NCBI RefSeq assembly: GCF_963576675.1
Contig: NC_088911.1
Coordinates: 28,132,501-28,196,500 of the forward strand
Length of the DNA: 64,000 bases
Origin: Euphorbia lathyris
Lineage: Eukaryota; Streptophyta; Magnoliopsida; Malpighiales; Euphorbiaceae
Reading direction: 5' to 3'
Position numbers and translations under genes: made by a program. Of this stretch, positions 1-9,656 are shown piece by piece. Numbering within the stretch: the stretch's first letter is position 1; every line of letters begins with the position of its first letter. A model generated the notes under the pieces. It saw only the letters and a list, made by a program, of their open reading frames with translations, ran no database searches and had not been told where the DNA came from.

Positions 1-39
1 CCCTTGGAACTATACTTGCAACGTTATAAGGGACCAACA
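1..39 (+). repeat. 3' end of an E1-family LTR
   Basis: These bases match the last 39 bases of the E1 3' LTR (30906-30944), including ATAAG where the E1 5' LTR has GTAAG, and end in CA. They are followed by ATTCT (40-44), the target-site sequence that also flanks E1. The rest of this element, or solo LTR, lies outside the window. Confidence 0.93.
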
Positions 40-74
40 ATTCTGGATGTGGTAGTTTACATGAAGAACTATAA
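40..74 (+). pseudogene. gene X, last 10 codons of the terminal exon, cut off by the LTR
   Basis: Directly after the LTR end the sequence resumes the frame of the gene X terminal exon seen whole at 40304-40442. It encodes a short tail ending in His-Glu-Glu-Leu and a TAA stop at 72-74; the intact copy has Tyr-Glu-Glu-Leu. The upstream part of this exon copy lies left of the window beyond the LTR. That the exon is coding is an inference from open frame and splice-site comparison between copies. Confidence 0.4.
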
Positions 75-2329
75 GTGTTACTCTACCTGAAGAATCAAAG
101 GTCGACTTTGATTGGCAAATAATCTCCATAACTAGACCATGGATGTAGTAAAATATTTGTCTAAGTGTATTAAAAATATGTTTATTATTGTAGATGATGT
201 TAGTTATCAGCCACTATCAAATGTATTGTTTTGCCTTTCCGTATCATTAGTTTTTTTGTATACTCTTACAGTTCTTGGTAATCATGGGATATTGTTCTTT
301 GATTTATAGGATAAAATATAGTTTTATATACAACTAACAAGGGGATCATAACATTTTTAATTTTAATTTAATTCCCAAATTAGATGCATATCTTGCATTA
401 TTCTACATATAGGTTTGAAGCCTATGAAAACCTTTTTAGTATAAATATATATCCTTTTTAGTATAAACATATATATTGAATTTTCATATGCTTTAGTTTT
501 TGTCATTTGGAACTGTATTGCAACTGGGCATTTTGGTGTCTCAATCATTAAAATTATTGAGATCGATCAATCCGTCTCCAACTTTCATTTGATTTAGCAT
601 AATGTAATATAGTTCTACAATCCTAATATAATTACAGAGATGCCAAAAATCAAACAAAACATTGCAATGAAATGAAATGAAATTGAGAACGCGAGTTATT
701 AGATTGAGTACATTGAGAGTCTTAATTAAACTTACTACTAAATATGTTGCACGTGAAAAATATTTGTTATTCTAATTCCATTTTGGCCTAATACACAAAT
801 AACTCCCTAAACTTGTCCAAATGTTGCAACTGCCCCCCTCAACTTTCAATTGTAACAACTTACCCCTTAAACTTGTCCAATTGTAAAACATAACCCCAAA
901 TTAGAAATTTGTTTACCCCGTACTTGAAGCAACCGTAAAAACGTTTCTCCGGATTCGTATCACGCTAAAAATTGTTTTAATCTTTACCATATGATTTTAG
1001 CAAGTTTAGATCTAACGGTGACTGACCAAATTCACTTAATCACTCACTGATCAAGTGAAAATCACTGTTTATTTTATATGAAATAGTTTATGAGAAGAGA
1101 GGTAAAATAACAATTTTATGCTTCAACTTTTTTCTTATGATCAGTTTTTACCTCTGAAGAAATTTAAAGGTTTAAGACTGTATGAGACACTACTGAAGAG
1201 TCAAAAGATTTTGACCATTGAAATATAGTGGCTTATTCGGTCTGATTTGAAGATGAGAAGACTAAAATTGAACCTTAATTTGTAGGGTAGGAGGTCAGAA
1301 TGTGATAATAGTTAAAGCTAACAATAGGTGTGTCATTTTAGATGTGATAGGTTATTTTAAAAGTTGAGGGTATCAATAAGCAAAACTTGTCAAGTTTAAT
1401 GTAAATATGCATTATACATAAAAGAAAATCACACAAATAAATAAACTATAGGGTATCCAATTTATTAGTTTATAGTTTATTATATTAGAAGGGATGACAA
1501 CGGGTAGGTAATCGTGGGTAGTGTCAACCCCTAACTCTTATCTGTTTATTTTTTAATTATCCATACCCGTCCCATTACCCCTAACGGGTATACTTTTTGC
1601 ATCTCATATCCGTCCCATATTAGTGAATTCACACATGTATTTTGAAGTTTAAAGTTTTGTTTTACTAAATTCTTAGTTCATGAGTCGGATTGAGTCCAAC
1701 AGGCTCTTGCTTTAAAATACTCAACTTAAACCTAACCAATCTAAATAAACACATCTGAAAAATATATATATTCTTTATAATAAAAATATAAAAGAAATAC
1801 TTTAAAATAATATTTAATAATTAATATTAGTAGACCGGACCGTTCTATTTCTATAAATTCCCTGCACAACCTAAAAATGGTTATTAGATTTGGTAGATAT
1901 AGGTCAAGGCGGGTTCAATGTAAATTTTCTTTGTCCAAGTGCAGGCCATTAGACGCGAGTCTGGTTAAGTATTCGGGATATGTTAACATGTCTAATTTCT
2001 ATTAGACATGTTCTTGGGCAAACTCAGCTCTAGCCCAACAGATTTCAGCTTTAAAATGTTTATCTTAAACCTAGCCGTTGTTAATTTAGGTGGGTTTGGA
2101 TCGGTTGAGTTGGGACTTTAAAAATCAAATCTCAAACCCAATTCAAATAAATCCACCTATATTTGTATGACTTGCAAGCCTGATTGGCAGCCTTTGGTGC
2201 CTGAGCTATGTTGGATCTAATATAACTTTTCTTTGTCTAAGCCGAAGCCATTGAACACGGACTGTATGGTACCCGAATTTGTGAACATGTCTAGTTTCTC
2301 TAACAAAAATTTGTAAGAAAAATGAACAG
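75..2329. other. noncoding 5' flank of TPP copy 1
   Basis: AT-rich DNA without a convincing exon. It is over 99 percent identical, by spot count, to 30980-33227 in unit 2. About 1003-1035 contains a stretch resembling one arm of the hairpin MITE at 34161-34332. Motifs around 775-900, a repeated 'taaacttgtccaa', suggest an old MITE, but I could not define its ends. No TPP 5' exon was recognised here. Confidence 0.6.
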
Positions 2330-5300
2330 GAAGAACATCCATCAGCTCTGGAATCATTTGAAGGAATGATGAAGCAGGCAGAAGGGAAAAAGATAGTTGT
2401 TTTTTTGGATTATGATGGAACTCTTTCCCCAATTGTTGATGACCCTGATCAAGCTTTCATGTCTCCTAAGGTTTATTTTTTATTAATCTTCATATATATT
2501 TATATTAAATTAAAGGAGTATATATGTTTTTCATTAATTATAAATTAATTAATTTATGCAGATGCGTTCAGCTGTTCAACAAGTTGCTTCTCTCTTCCCC
2601 ACTGCTATTGTTAGTGGAAGGTCTCGTGATAAGGTTAATAAACCTCTCCGTAATATTTGTTTTTTAAGGTTGTGGCACAGAAGTGATGTAAATAAGAGCG
2701 AAAATTAAATATTAGTATATTTTAGAGTGATGTTTGAATTTGGACAACTTTTACCATTGCTATCTTTGGTAATGCTTTTAAATGCTTTGTTTATCATGCA
2801 CGTATTATAATGGACTATTTTCGTCAATTACTATACCTCGAGTTTAAAATCAACTTAAGAAAATCTAGTTAATTAATAAATGAATTAATTGGACTGTTTT
2901 TTATTTTTAAAAATTCTGATTTCATCAGGTGAAAGCATTTGTGCAACTTCATAATGTAACCTATGCTGGAAGTCATGGAATGGACATCTCGACCACGACA
3001 CCTTCTTTTAGTAGTCAGGTATTCGTGTTTTCTTTGGATCATTACGTGTGTGATGTCTCTTGCACAAGATCATCCTGATTCCGTTCTAAACTACTTGAAA
3101 ATGATTCAATAATGTTTTAGACAAATTAATGATGATTTTGTATTTTTAATTAGGAAAAGGAAGTTATTTACTTTCAATCAGCAAAAGATTTTTTGCCTAC
3201 AATTCAAGAGGTAATTATAAACATCTCTATAATATATATTTGATTATTTTTTAGGTCTCACACTAATATTAATTTTTGAAACATTATTCATTATTTTTAA
3301 ATGGAAGATACTCAAAATTTTGGAAGAAAAAACAAAGGTCATCAAAGGTTCCCTCATTGAAGACAATACTTTCTGCATTTCTGTGCATTACAGACGTGTA
3401 AATCCTGAGGTAATTAAGCTAATTACAGTAATTAAATTAATTAATTAATTAACCCAACCAAAAATATGATATATGTTTATTTATGAAAATTGCAGGAAGT
3501 TGATACACTTAAGGAGATTGTGAAATCAATCATGGACGCTTATCCTGCATTTCGCATAAGTGGAGGCAGGAAGGTACTGTTTAATATGATTTTCATTTTC
3601 TGTAAAAAATTTCAAACATTAATTGTGTTTTGTCTGATCAGGTTATTGAGATACGACCTCGTATTGATTGGGACAAGGGTCGTGCTTTGCAATACCTGAT
3701 TCAGAATCTTGGTTTTGGTGACACTAATGATTTGCTCCCTCTATATATTGGAGATGACAAAACTGATGAAGATGCTTTTGAGGTAAACGAGAAAATGATG
3801 ACCAACTTTAAGATTTAATACCTGATTGCTTAATGATTCAAGAAGGATGATGTTATTATATGTTTTTTTTGAGCATATGATGTTATTATATATTAGTCTT
3901 AAATTCGAACTTTAGAAATTTAAATGTTTCTTTAATGCATAATCATTATTTATTGGGATAAGGTACTAAAATATGCCTAAGGTTTTTGGAAAGTACCAAT
4001 TTAGGCTCAACGTTCAAAATAGCATCAATATAGGCTCAACGTTTACAATATAATATCAATTTAGGCTTAACGTTTATAATATAGCATCAATTTAGGCCTC
4101 ACGTATAAAATAGTACCAATATAGACTTAACGTTTACAAAATAATACGAATTTAAACTTAACGTTTACAAACTATATACAATTTAAGCTAAACGTCACAA
4201 TTAAATTAACCATATTATATTATATTCCAATTAACTTTATATGTTATCTTTTTATTTAGTTCTATTTTCTTATTTATCTTGTTTGATAAAGCACTTAATT
4301 GCTTAAATTAAAATGTTAAACACTTATTTAATTTAAGTGCATTTGATAACGGTTGTTTTTCCACCACTTAAATTAGTTAATTAAGTTAAAAACCACTTAT
4401 TTTGATAAGTCAAAATATTTAACTTATCATTTTAAGTTAAACATTATCAACTCATACTTTTTAAAAAATTAAATCATTCAATATTTTCAGCACTTAAAAT
4501 TCAGTACTTATTTCTTCAGCACTTAATTTTCAGTTTTATCAAACAACACCTATCTTACATTTGTTTTTCATCAACCATTGCATGACTCATAAATTTCATG
4601 GCTCATGTAAAATAATATTGATACATGTCAGTGTTCTAAAATTAGGAGTCATGGAATGGTTGATGAAAAACAAATATAAGATTTTAATGGGCAAGAATAC
4701 TAATTAATTGTATTATAATAAATAAGAAAATAAAACTAAATAAAAAGATAACATATAAAGTTAATAGGAAAATAATATAATATGGTTAATTTAATTGTGA
4801 CGTTTAGCTTAACTTGGATATATTTTGTAAACGTCAAGCTTAAATTCGTATTATTTTGTAAACGTTAAGCCTATATTGGTGTTATTTTATACGTGAGGCC
4901 TAAATTGATGTTATATTGTAAACGTTAAGCCTAAATTGATATTATATTGTAAATGTTAGGCCTATATTGGTGCTATTTTGAATCCACTGCTTTAAAACGT
5001 ATTTTTATATGCAGTAGAAATTTCGTTAGTTGAAATTTCGTCCTTACAGTGATATCTATAACCTGGTGCTTATGTTCTTTAGTTGAAATTTTGTCCTTAC
5101 AGTGATATCGTTTTTGTTCTTGAATTAAAAAACCGAAACAAAGAAAGTAAATCTATTGTAACTAAACAATCAAGATTGAAATGACGCCTTTGTTTCTTTA
5201 CAATAACCCTCTACGGTTTACAATCATGTGTCTGTTAGTTCCTTCAAAATTAGATGAAACTTCAATTCCATTCTAAAAAAAAATCTCTCATCTTCTCATC

Positions 5301-5676
5301 TCTTCTCATCGTTTGTATTTTTTTCTATTTGGCATTGTTGTCGGTTATGTGAATATCTATTAAAATATTTTTCTCGATTTAAAAACACTTTATAAAATTT
5401 GATTAGTAAAAATAACACCCCCTTCTCAGAAAATTTCTGGTAGAACCCCTCAAGACCGGATTGATACATTGAAACTTTTTCATACATTTATTAGAAATAT
5501 ATAATAATTCTTTTATTTTACTTTTACAGATGATCACAGAAATTGGTCAAGGATATCCCATAATTGTTTCTTCTATAGCAAAGGAGACAAAAGCGACCTA
5601 TTCTTTGCGTGATACAAATGAAGTGAATGACTTTCTCGACCAGCTTGTGAATTGGAAAAAAACTTCTTCACATTAA
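2330..5676 (+). CDS. TPP: trehalose-6-phosphate phosphatase, copy 1 (5' exon missing)
   Basis: TPP removes the phosphate from trehalose 6-phosphate to give trehalose, the second step of plant trehalose synthesis. Eight exons with GT/AG borders, all phase 0, are visible: 2330-2470, 2562-2633, 2929-3018, 3154-3210, 3308-3409, 3496-3573, 3642-3782 and 5530-5676, about 275 codons with no internal stop. HAD-family landmarks are in order: HPSAL at the domain start, motif I in [14 protein letters not shown], the Ser of [22 protein letters not shown], and motif [12 protein letters not shown]. The C-terminal Gln-Gly-Tyr and Val-Ser region before a TAA stop is typical. Plant TPPs usually have about 370-390 residues, so roughly 100 N-terminal residues and the start codon are absent. 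They may lie beyond the LTR at position 1 or be lost. The catalytic residues are intact, but expression is doubtful without a 5' exon. Confidence 0.85.
3956..4980. repeat. long inverted-repeat element in TPP1 intron 7
   Basis: The left arm starts GGATAAGGTACTA and carries about seven degenerate 30-base repeats built around 'tttaggcttaacgttta'. The right arm (about 4790-4980) carries the same units inverted. An inner pair of inverted segments flanks the core near 4557-4680. The outer right terminus is missing here but is kept in the shorter relative at 35037-35316. It looks like a MITE or foldback element with arrays of possible transposase-binding repeats. Confidence 0.75.
4281..4550. mobile_element. 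small MITE nested in the inverted-repeat element
   Basis: Terminal GTTTGATAAA (4281-4290) pairs with TTTATCAAAC (4535-4544). TATCTT flanks both sides (4275-4280 and 4551-4556) as a probable target-site duplication. The interior is AT-rich and noncoding. It interrupts the left arm of the larger intron element, so it inserted later. The superfamily is uncertain. Confidence 0.6.
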
Positions 5677-7810
5677 ATTTAAATCTTATGATAATTAAAA
5701 AAGGGGGATTAATTTTGTTATATAGAGTATAGTTAAGTTGCTAAATTTTATGGATGCAAATTAACTATATAAAATACCCCTAAAAGTTATTACTAGAAAG
5801 AAGTTTAGAAAAACATGGAGAGCAGAGACAAAGATTGAAATAGGTTTATATTTATGATTTTAATCATATGGAACCTTAATTATTAGTATTTCCCATTTGA
5901 ATTTCATATATATTGGTTATCAATTTAAATTTTCGATTTTCATTTTATGTGTTTAATATTTTATTATCTTTGGGTCGGATTTATTTGGGCTTTTCTCCAA
6001 AATATTATGGGAAATTTACACAGAAATTCATATTTGAAAAATTAATTACAACAATGTCGAGTAATGATTTTGAACTATGTCAAACTAGTAAAATCATCAT
6101 TTTTAATATATTTTAAAGATTAGAATTTATAAATTAGGTGTCTAGGATATATTTTATAGGATTTAGGATTTATGAATTGAGGTTTAGAATTTTTAAATTA
6201 TAGTATAAAATCATAATAAATAGAAAATAATGACATATTAAGAATTAAGTTTGGTGATATGACTTAATTGTAATTTTATACTTAATTATGATATTCATGT
6301 ATTTCACCCAAATATTATCCTAGCCAGCCCAATTCACCTGCCAAAGACTTTTGCAGGCTTCAATTTTGAAAGCATTAAAAATTGGGCTTTTTAGAAAGTA
6401 TTACAAATTGGGCTTTTTACACCAATAGTCATATATTAGATTTATTTTACATTATTATTTTTTTTTTACATTTAATGTTGGTATTTTATTTGCTTTTATC
6501 AATTACTTATTTTCTAATAATAAGAATATAAAAAAACAATTCTTTCTATTCTTTTGTCATACAAATTGGTTACACTATATTTTTAATAACTGTTTTTTTT
6601 TGCAGAGAATAACTGTTTTTATTAGTTGAATTATTAATTAATTAATCCCGAACTCTTAGGGACTCATTATCTTCGTTGTATTTTTTTTCTTCTCTTGTGT
6701 GATTTTTCACTTCAAAGTCAAGATGTGATTTTAAAATTCTGTACAATTCAAATCAAAACATTGTAAAATTTCATGTACTTTCAAGAAATTTAAGAAATTC
6801 ATGCATTTTGATGAAATTTAAGAAATTCATGCATTTTGATGGATAAATTATTCTTTATATGAAACGTCAACACGCAATTTGTTTAGAATTTGTCATAAGG
6901 TCGGCATTTTATTTAGAAATTGAAAGTGAAAATTTTGCTAAACATAAGATTTTTCTGAAACTGCAATCATCATCACCATGAATGATTTTCTTTATTGTCA
7001 TAAGGCTCTAGAAGAACCAACCGATTATTTTGGACCAGAGTTGAAAACGAAAATTAGTGAAACCAAGATAAAGTATATGTGATTTTGCTCCTCGTTTAGG
7101 GTGTGAAAAATCACATATAAAAACAGAGAGTTTTTGATTGAAAATTCAATTAAAAAGGTAGTTTTCCAAATTGCGGATAGTGAATTTCTGCAAAGCATTT
7201 TCTTAGAAAACCAACAATTACACGGTTAGTGGTATTTACAGTTTTCATTTGCAAGTTTGTGACATTTATCTAAATTTATTTCAAAACCCACTTGAGTGGT
7301 AAATAATTCACTTAAATATAAATATTGTGTAACTTACCCAAAATTATATTTGAGTATAAAATTACAACTAAATCATACTATCAAAATTAATTCAAAATAT
7401 GCTACTATTTCCTATATATCATAAATAAAGTATGATTTTATATCACAATTTAAGAATTTTAGACCCCAATTCATAAATTTTAAAGCCTAAAAATAAATCT
7501 TAGACCCCTAGTTTTTTTTTGTGATAGCTTCCTGACTACATTCCCATTCTCATTCCCATTCCTAAAGGGAATGAAACAAGAACAAGAACAAAGGGAATGA
7601 AACCCTCACATTCCCATTCCCATTCCCATTCCTAAAGACCTCAAACTAAACGCCCCCTTAATTCTTAAAATATATTAAAAATAATGATTTACTTAGTTTG
7701 ACATAATTGAAATTTTTACTTGATATAATTGTAAATCATTTTTCAAAAGTGAATTTCATGTCTGAAGAATAAGTTACTTAAAATCCAGTGTAGCAAGATT
7801 TAATTGGTTA
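5677..7810. other. intergenic DNA between TPP copy 1 and gene X exons
   Basis: AT-rich and without a supported gene. About 7520-7650 holds repeated 'attcccattc' and its inverse 'gggaatga', a short inverted-repeat insertion absent at the matching place in unit 2. Unit 2 in turn has a LINE inserted at the point matching about 7335 here. Sequence identity to unit 2 is visibly lower than in the 5' flank. Confidence 0.5.
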
Positions 7811-7890
7811 GGATTTCGAATACCTTCAGCAATGCTTACAAACGACTTTAGGATTTCGAATACCTTCACCAATACTTACAAACGACTATC
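7811..7890 (+). repeat. 40-base direct repeat at the gene X exon border
   Basis: Two adjacent 40-base copies (7811-7850 and 7851-7890) differ at four or five positions and duplicate the AG acceptor in front of a putative exon. The same duplication is present in unit 2 (39974-40053), so it predates the unit duplication. Confidence 0.85.
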
Positions 7891-8250
7891 TACAGAGGAT
7901 GTATTACTGCACTGGTATGTTGTCAATTAATTTACAAGTGTTCTATGAATTGATTGATTTATATATTATGTTTCCCTTTCCTATTTGTATTTAATGCAAT
8001 CGACTGCCTCAGTGTTACTGTGCATACATGGGTTTTGTATCTCATGCATTGAATGACAGTGATGTGTTAGAATCATGTCTTGGATTTATGAATTTTACAT
8101 GGGCTTGAGGTGTAAACCGAATGTTTTTCACTATAATGTAGGAGACTAAATGGTGATAGCTTCCATAGGAGCATGACTAGTTTTTATATACAACTGCCAG
8201 TAACAAATAGTGGTTGTGGAGATTATTTATTAGCAGAGCCAAGATATTCT
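7852..8250 (+). pseudogene. gene X, two 3' exons, terminal exon split by E1
   Basis: The product is not recognised. Putative exon A (7852-7914, or from 7812 if the upstream duplicated acceptor is used) ends CTG/GTATGT. Intron 7915-8141 ends in AG, and exon B starts at 8142. Reading exon A with two bases left over joins exon B in an open frame containing QLPVTNSGCGDYLLAEPRYS. E1 enters directly after the Ser codon and its first bases give Cys-stop, removing the last nine residues present in the intact copy at 40304-40442. Support for coding is limited to shared splice sites and an open frame in both copies. Many differences between copies change amino acids, so these may be relics. Confidence 0.4.
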
Positions 8251-9594
8251 TGTTGAAACACCTTTCCACATAATTTTGATTTGACAAAATTGTTTAAGTA
8301 TAATTATGATCATATTCTAAACACACTAAGTTTAAATGCTTTGATTTATTCTACTAATGTGTTTGTTCAATGTTGAGTTAAAATTGTTTATAAGACATAA
8401 GGATTAAAAGGCCCAAGCCCAATATGAAAGTCAAAGCCCAAGTCAAACAACTCAATACAACTCGGCCCGCGTTTATCAAAACGATGTCGCTGTGTGCAAA
8501 ACGCAACTCAGTATGAGAAGGATCTAGAAGACCTTCAGGGAACAACTTCGGAACGAAGCTGCTGAGTTGATTCGACAAAGCGTACAAGACAGCAGCTGGC
8601 TAAGGAAAACTTCCAGACAAAGTATTTCCACTTTGGGTAAAGTTCAGACGACACAGTATGCTGTCTAGTTGACTTTACCATAAAAGGAGAGACATTCTAC
8701 TGAGCTGACCAAAAGCTGACTGAGGACAGAAGATACACAAATCTGATTGGCCGAGAGCTTTGAGCAAGTCAGGATGACAACGACAGAAAGCCGTTTCCCT
8801 CCAACGGTTATTTCGAAATTCGAAATGACCAATGCCTCAAGACGTCTCTATAAATAGTGCCATCAGAAGCTTCATTCAACACAGAACTTGATCAAGCCAT
8901 TACGCTGACCAAATTTCTACGCAAGTTCTGCAAGCAAGGAGCAAAGCAATCTTACACTACATTTCATATATTTGTGTAAAAGTCTAGAGTGATTATTCAA
9001 TCATCTAAGGTGTCTTAGCAATCATTGTTTAGGACAAACACTTATCATTTCTAGAGATTAGAAAGAAGAGGCTGAGTACTCGGTTATAGTACTCAGCGAG
9101 AGATTAGGATTGAGTAGAGGTATAGAGGAAGGTACTCTTGTTATACTCAGTTGCTAAGATTGTAAAAGGTTTGAGGCTCTACCTTTAAAGAGCTCAGTAG
9201 AGGATTCGAAATCTCAGAACTTGTTTCGAGGACAGGACGTAGGCTTAGAAGAAGCCGAACCTGGATAAATCTGCTGAGTAACGTATTTCTTACCTTAAAC
9301 TCCTTATATATATTGCTTGCTTAAATAACCAAAAACTGACCAAGTAAAAAGGTCAAGCTGAGTTGTGCGCATCGAACATCTGAGCTCAGGAATAGACTTT
9401 AAGTGCTATCTCCTGACTCAAGTCAAGAAACTAACCTAGTCACCAGTTGCCTAAGCCAGTATCTTACTGATCACTCAGCGCCGCTGTTAAATCCTTTTCT
9501 CTTTAGAAAAGAATTCTGCCCTAAGGTTTAAAAAGTTTAAATAGTTCCTAACCCCCCCTTGGAACTATACTTGCAACGTTGTAAGGGACCAACA
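8251..9594 (+). repeat. E1 5' LTR
   Basis: It is 1344 bases long and runs TG...CA. A TATA box lies at 8849-8856. The 5' boundary is set by the TSD and the 3' boundary by the PBS two bases downstream. Confidence 0.95.
8849..8856 (+). promoter_or_regulatory. TATA box of the E1 5' LTR
   Basis: TATAAATA lies about 600 bases into the LTR and is identical at 30199-30206 in the 3' LTR. The inverse is present in both E2 LTRs (19566-19573 and 29408-29415). Conservation in all four LTRs supports it as the core promoter of the family. Confidence 0.7.
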
Positions 9595-9596
9595 AG

Positions 9597-9608
9597 TGGT
9601 ATCAGAGC
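9597..9608 (+). promoter_or_regulatory. E1 primer-binding site (tRNA-iMet)
   Basis: TGGTATCAGAGC, two bases after the LTR, is complementary to the 3' end of plant initiator tRNA-Met, the usual Copia primer. Confidence 0.95.
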
Positions 9609-9656
9609 TTAAAAGCTCACTGAAAAAGGTTTAACAACCTTGAGCTGATCCCTACC

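Noticed and set aside
363..548. Small open frames in the unit 5' flanks (also 31289-31480)
   Set aside because: AT-rich chance frames on opposite strands in the two near-identical flanks, with no codon or domain support.
8378..8587. A 69-residue open frame on the minus strand, repeated at 18544-18753
   Set aside because: It lies inside the E1 LTRs opposite to the element and has no recognisable domain; the recurrence is only LTR identity.
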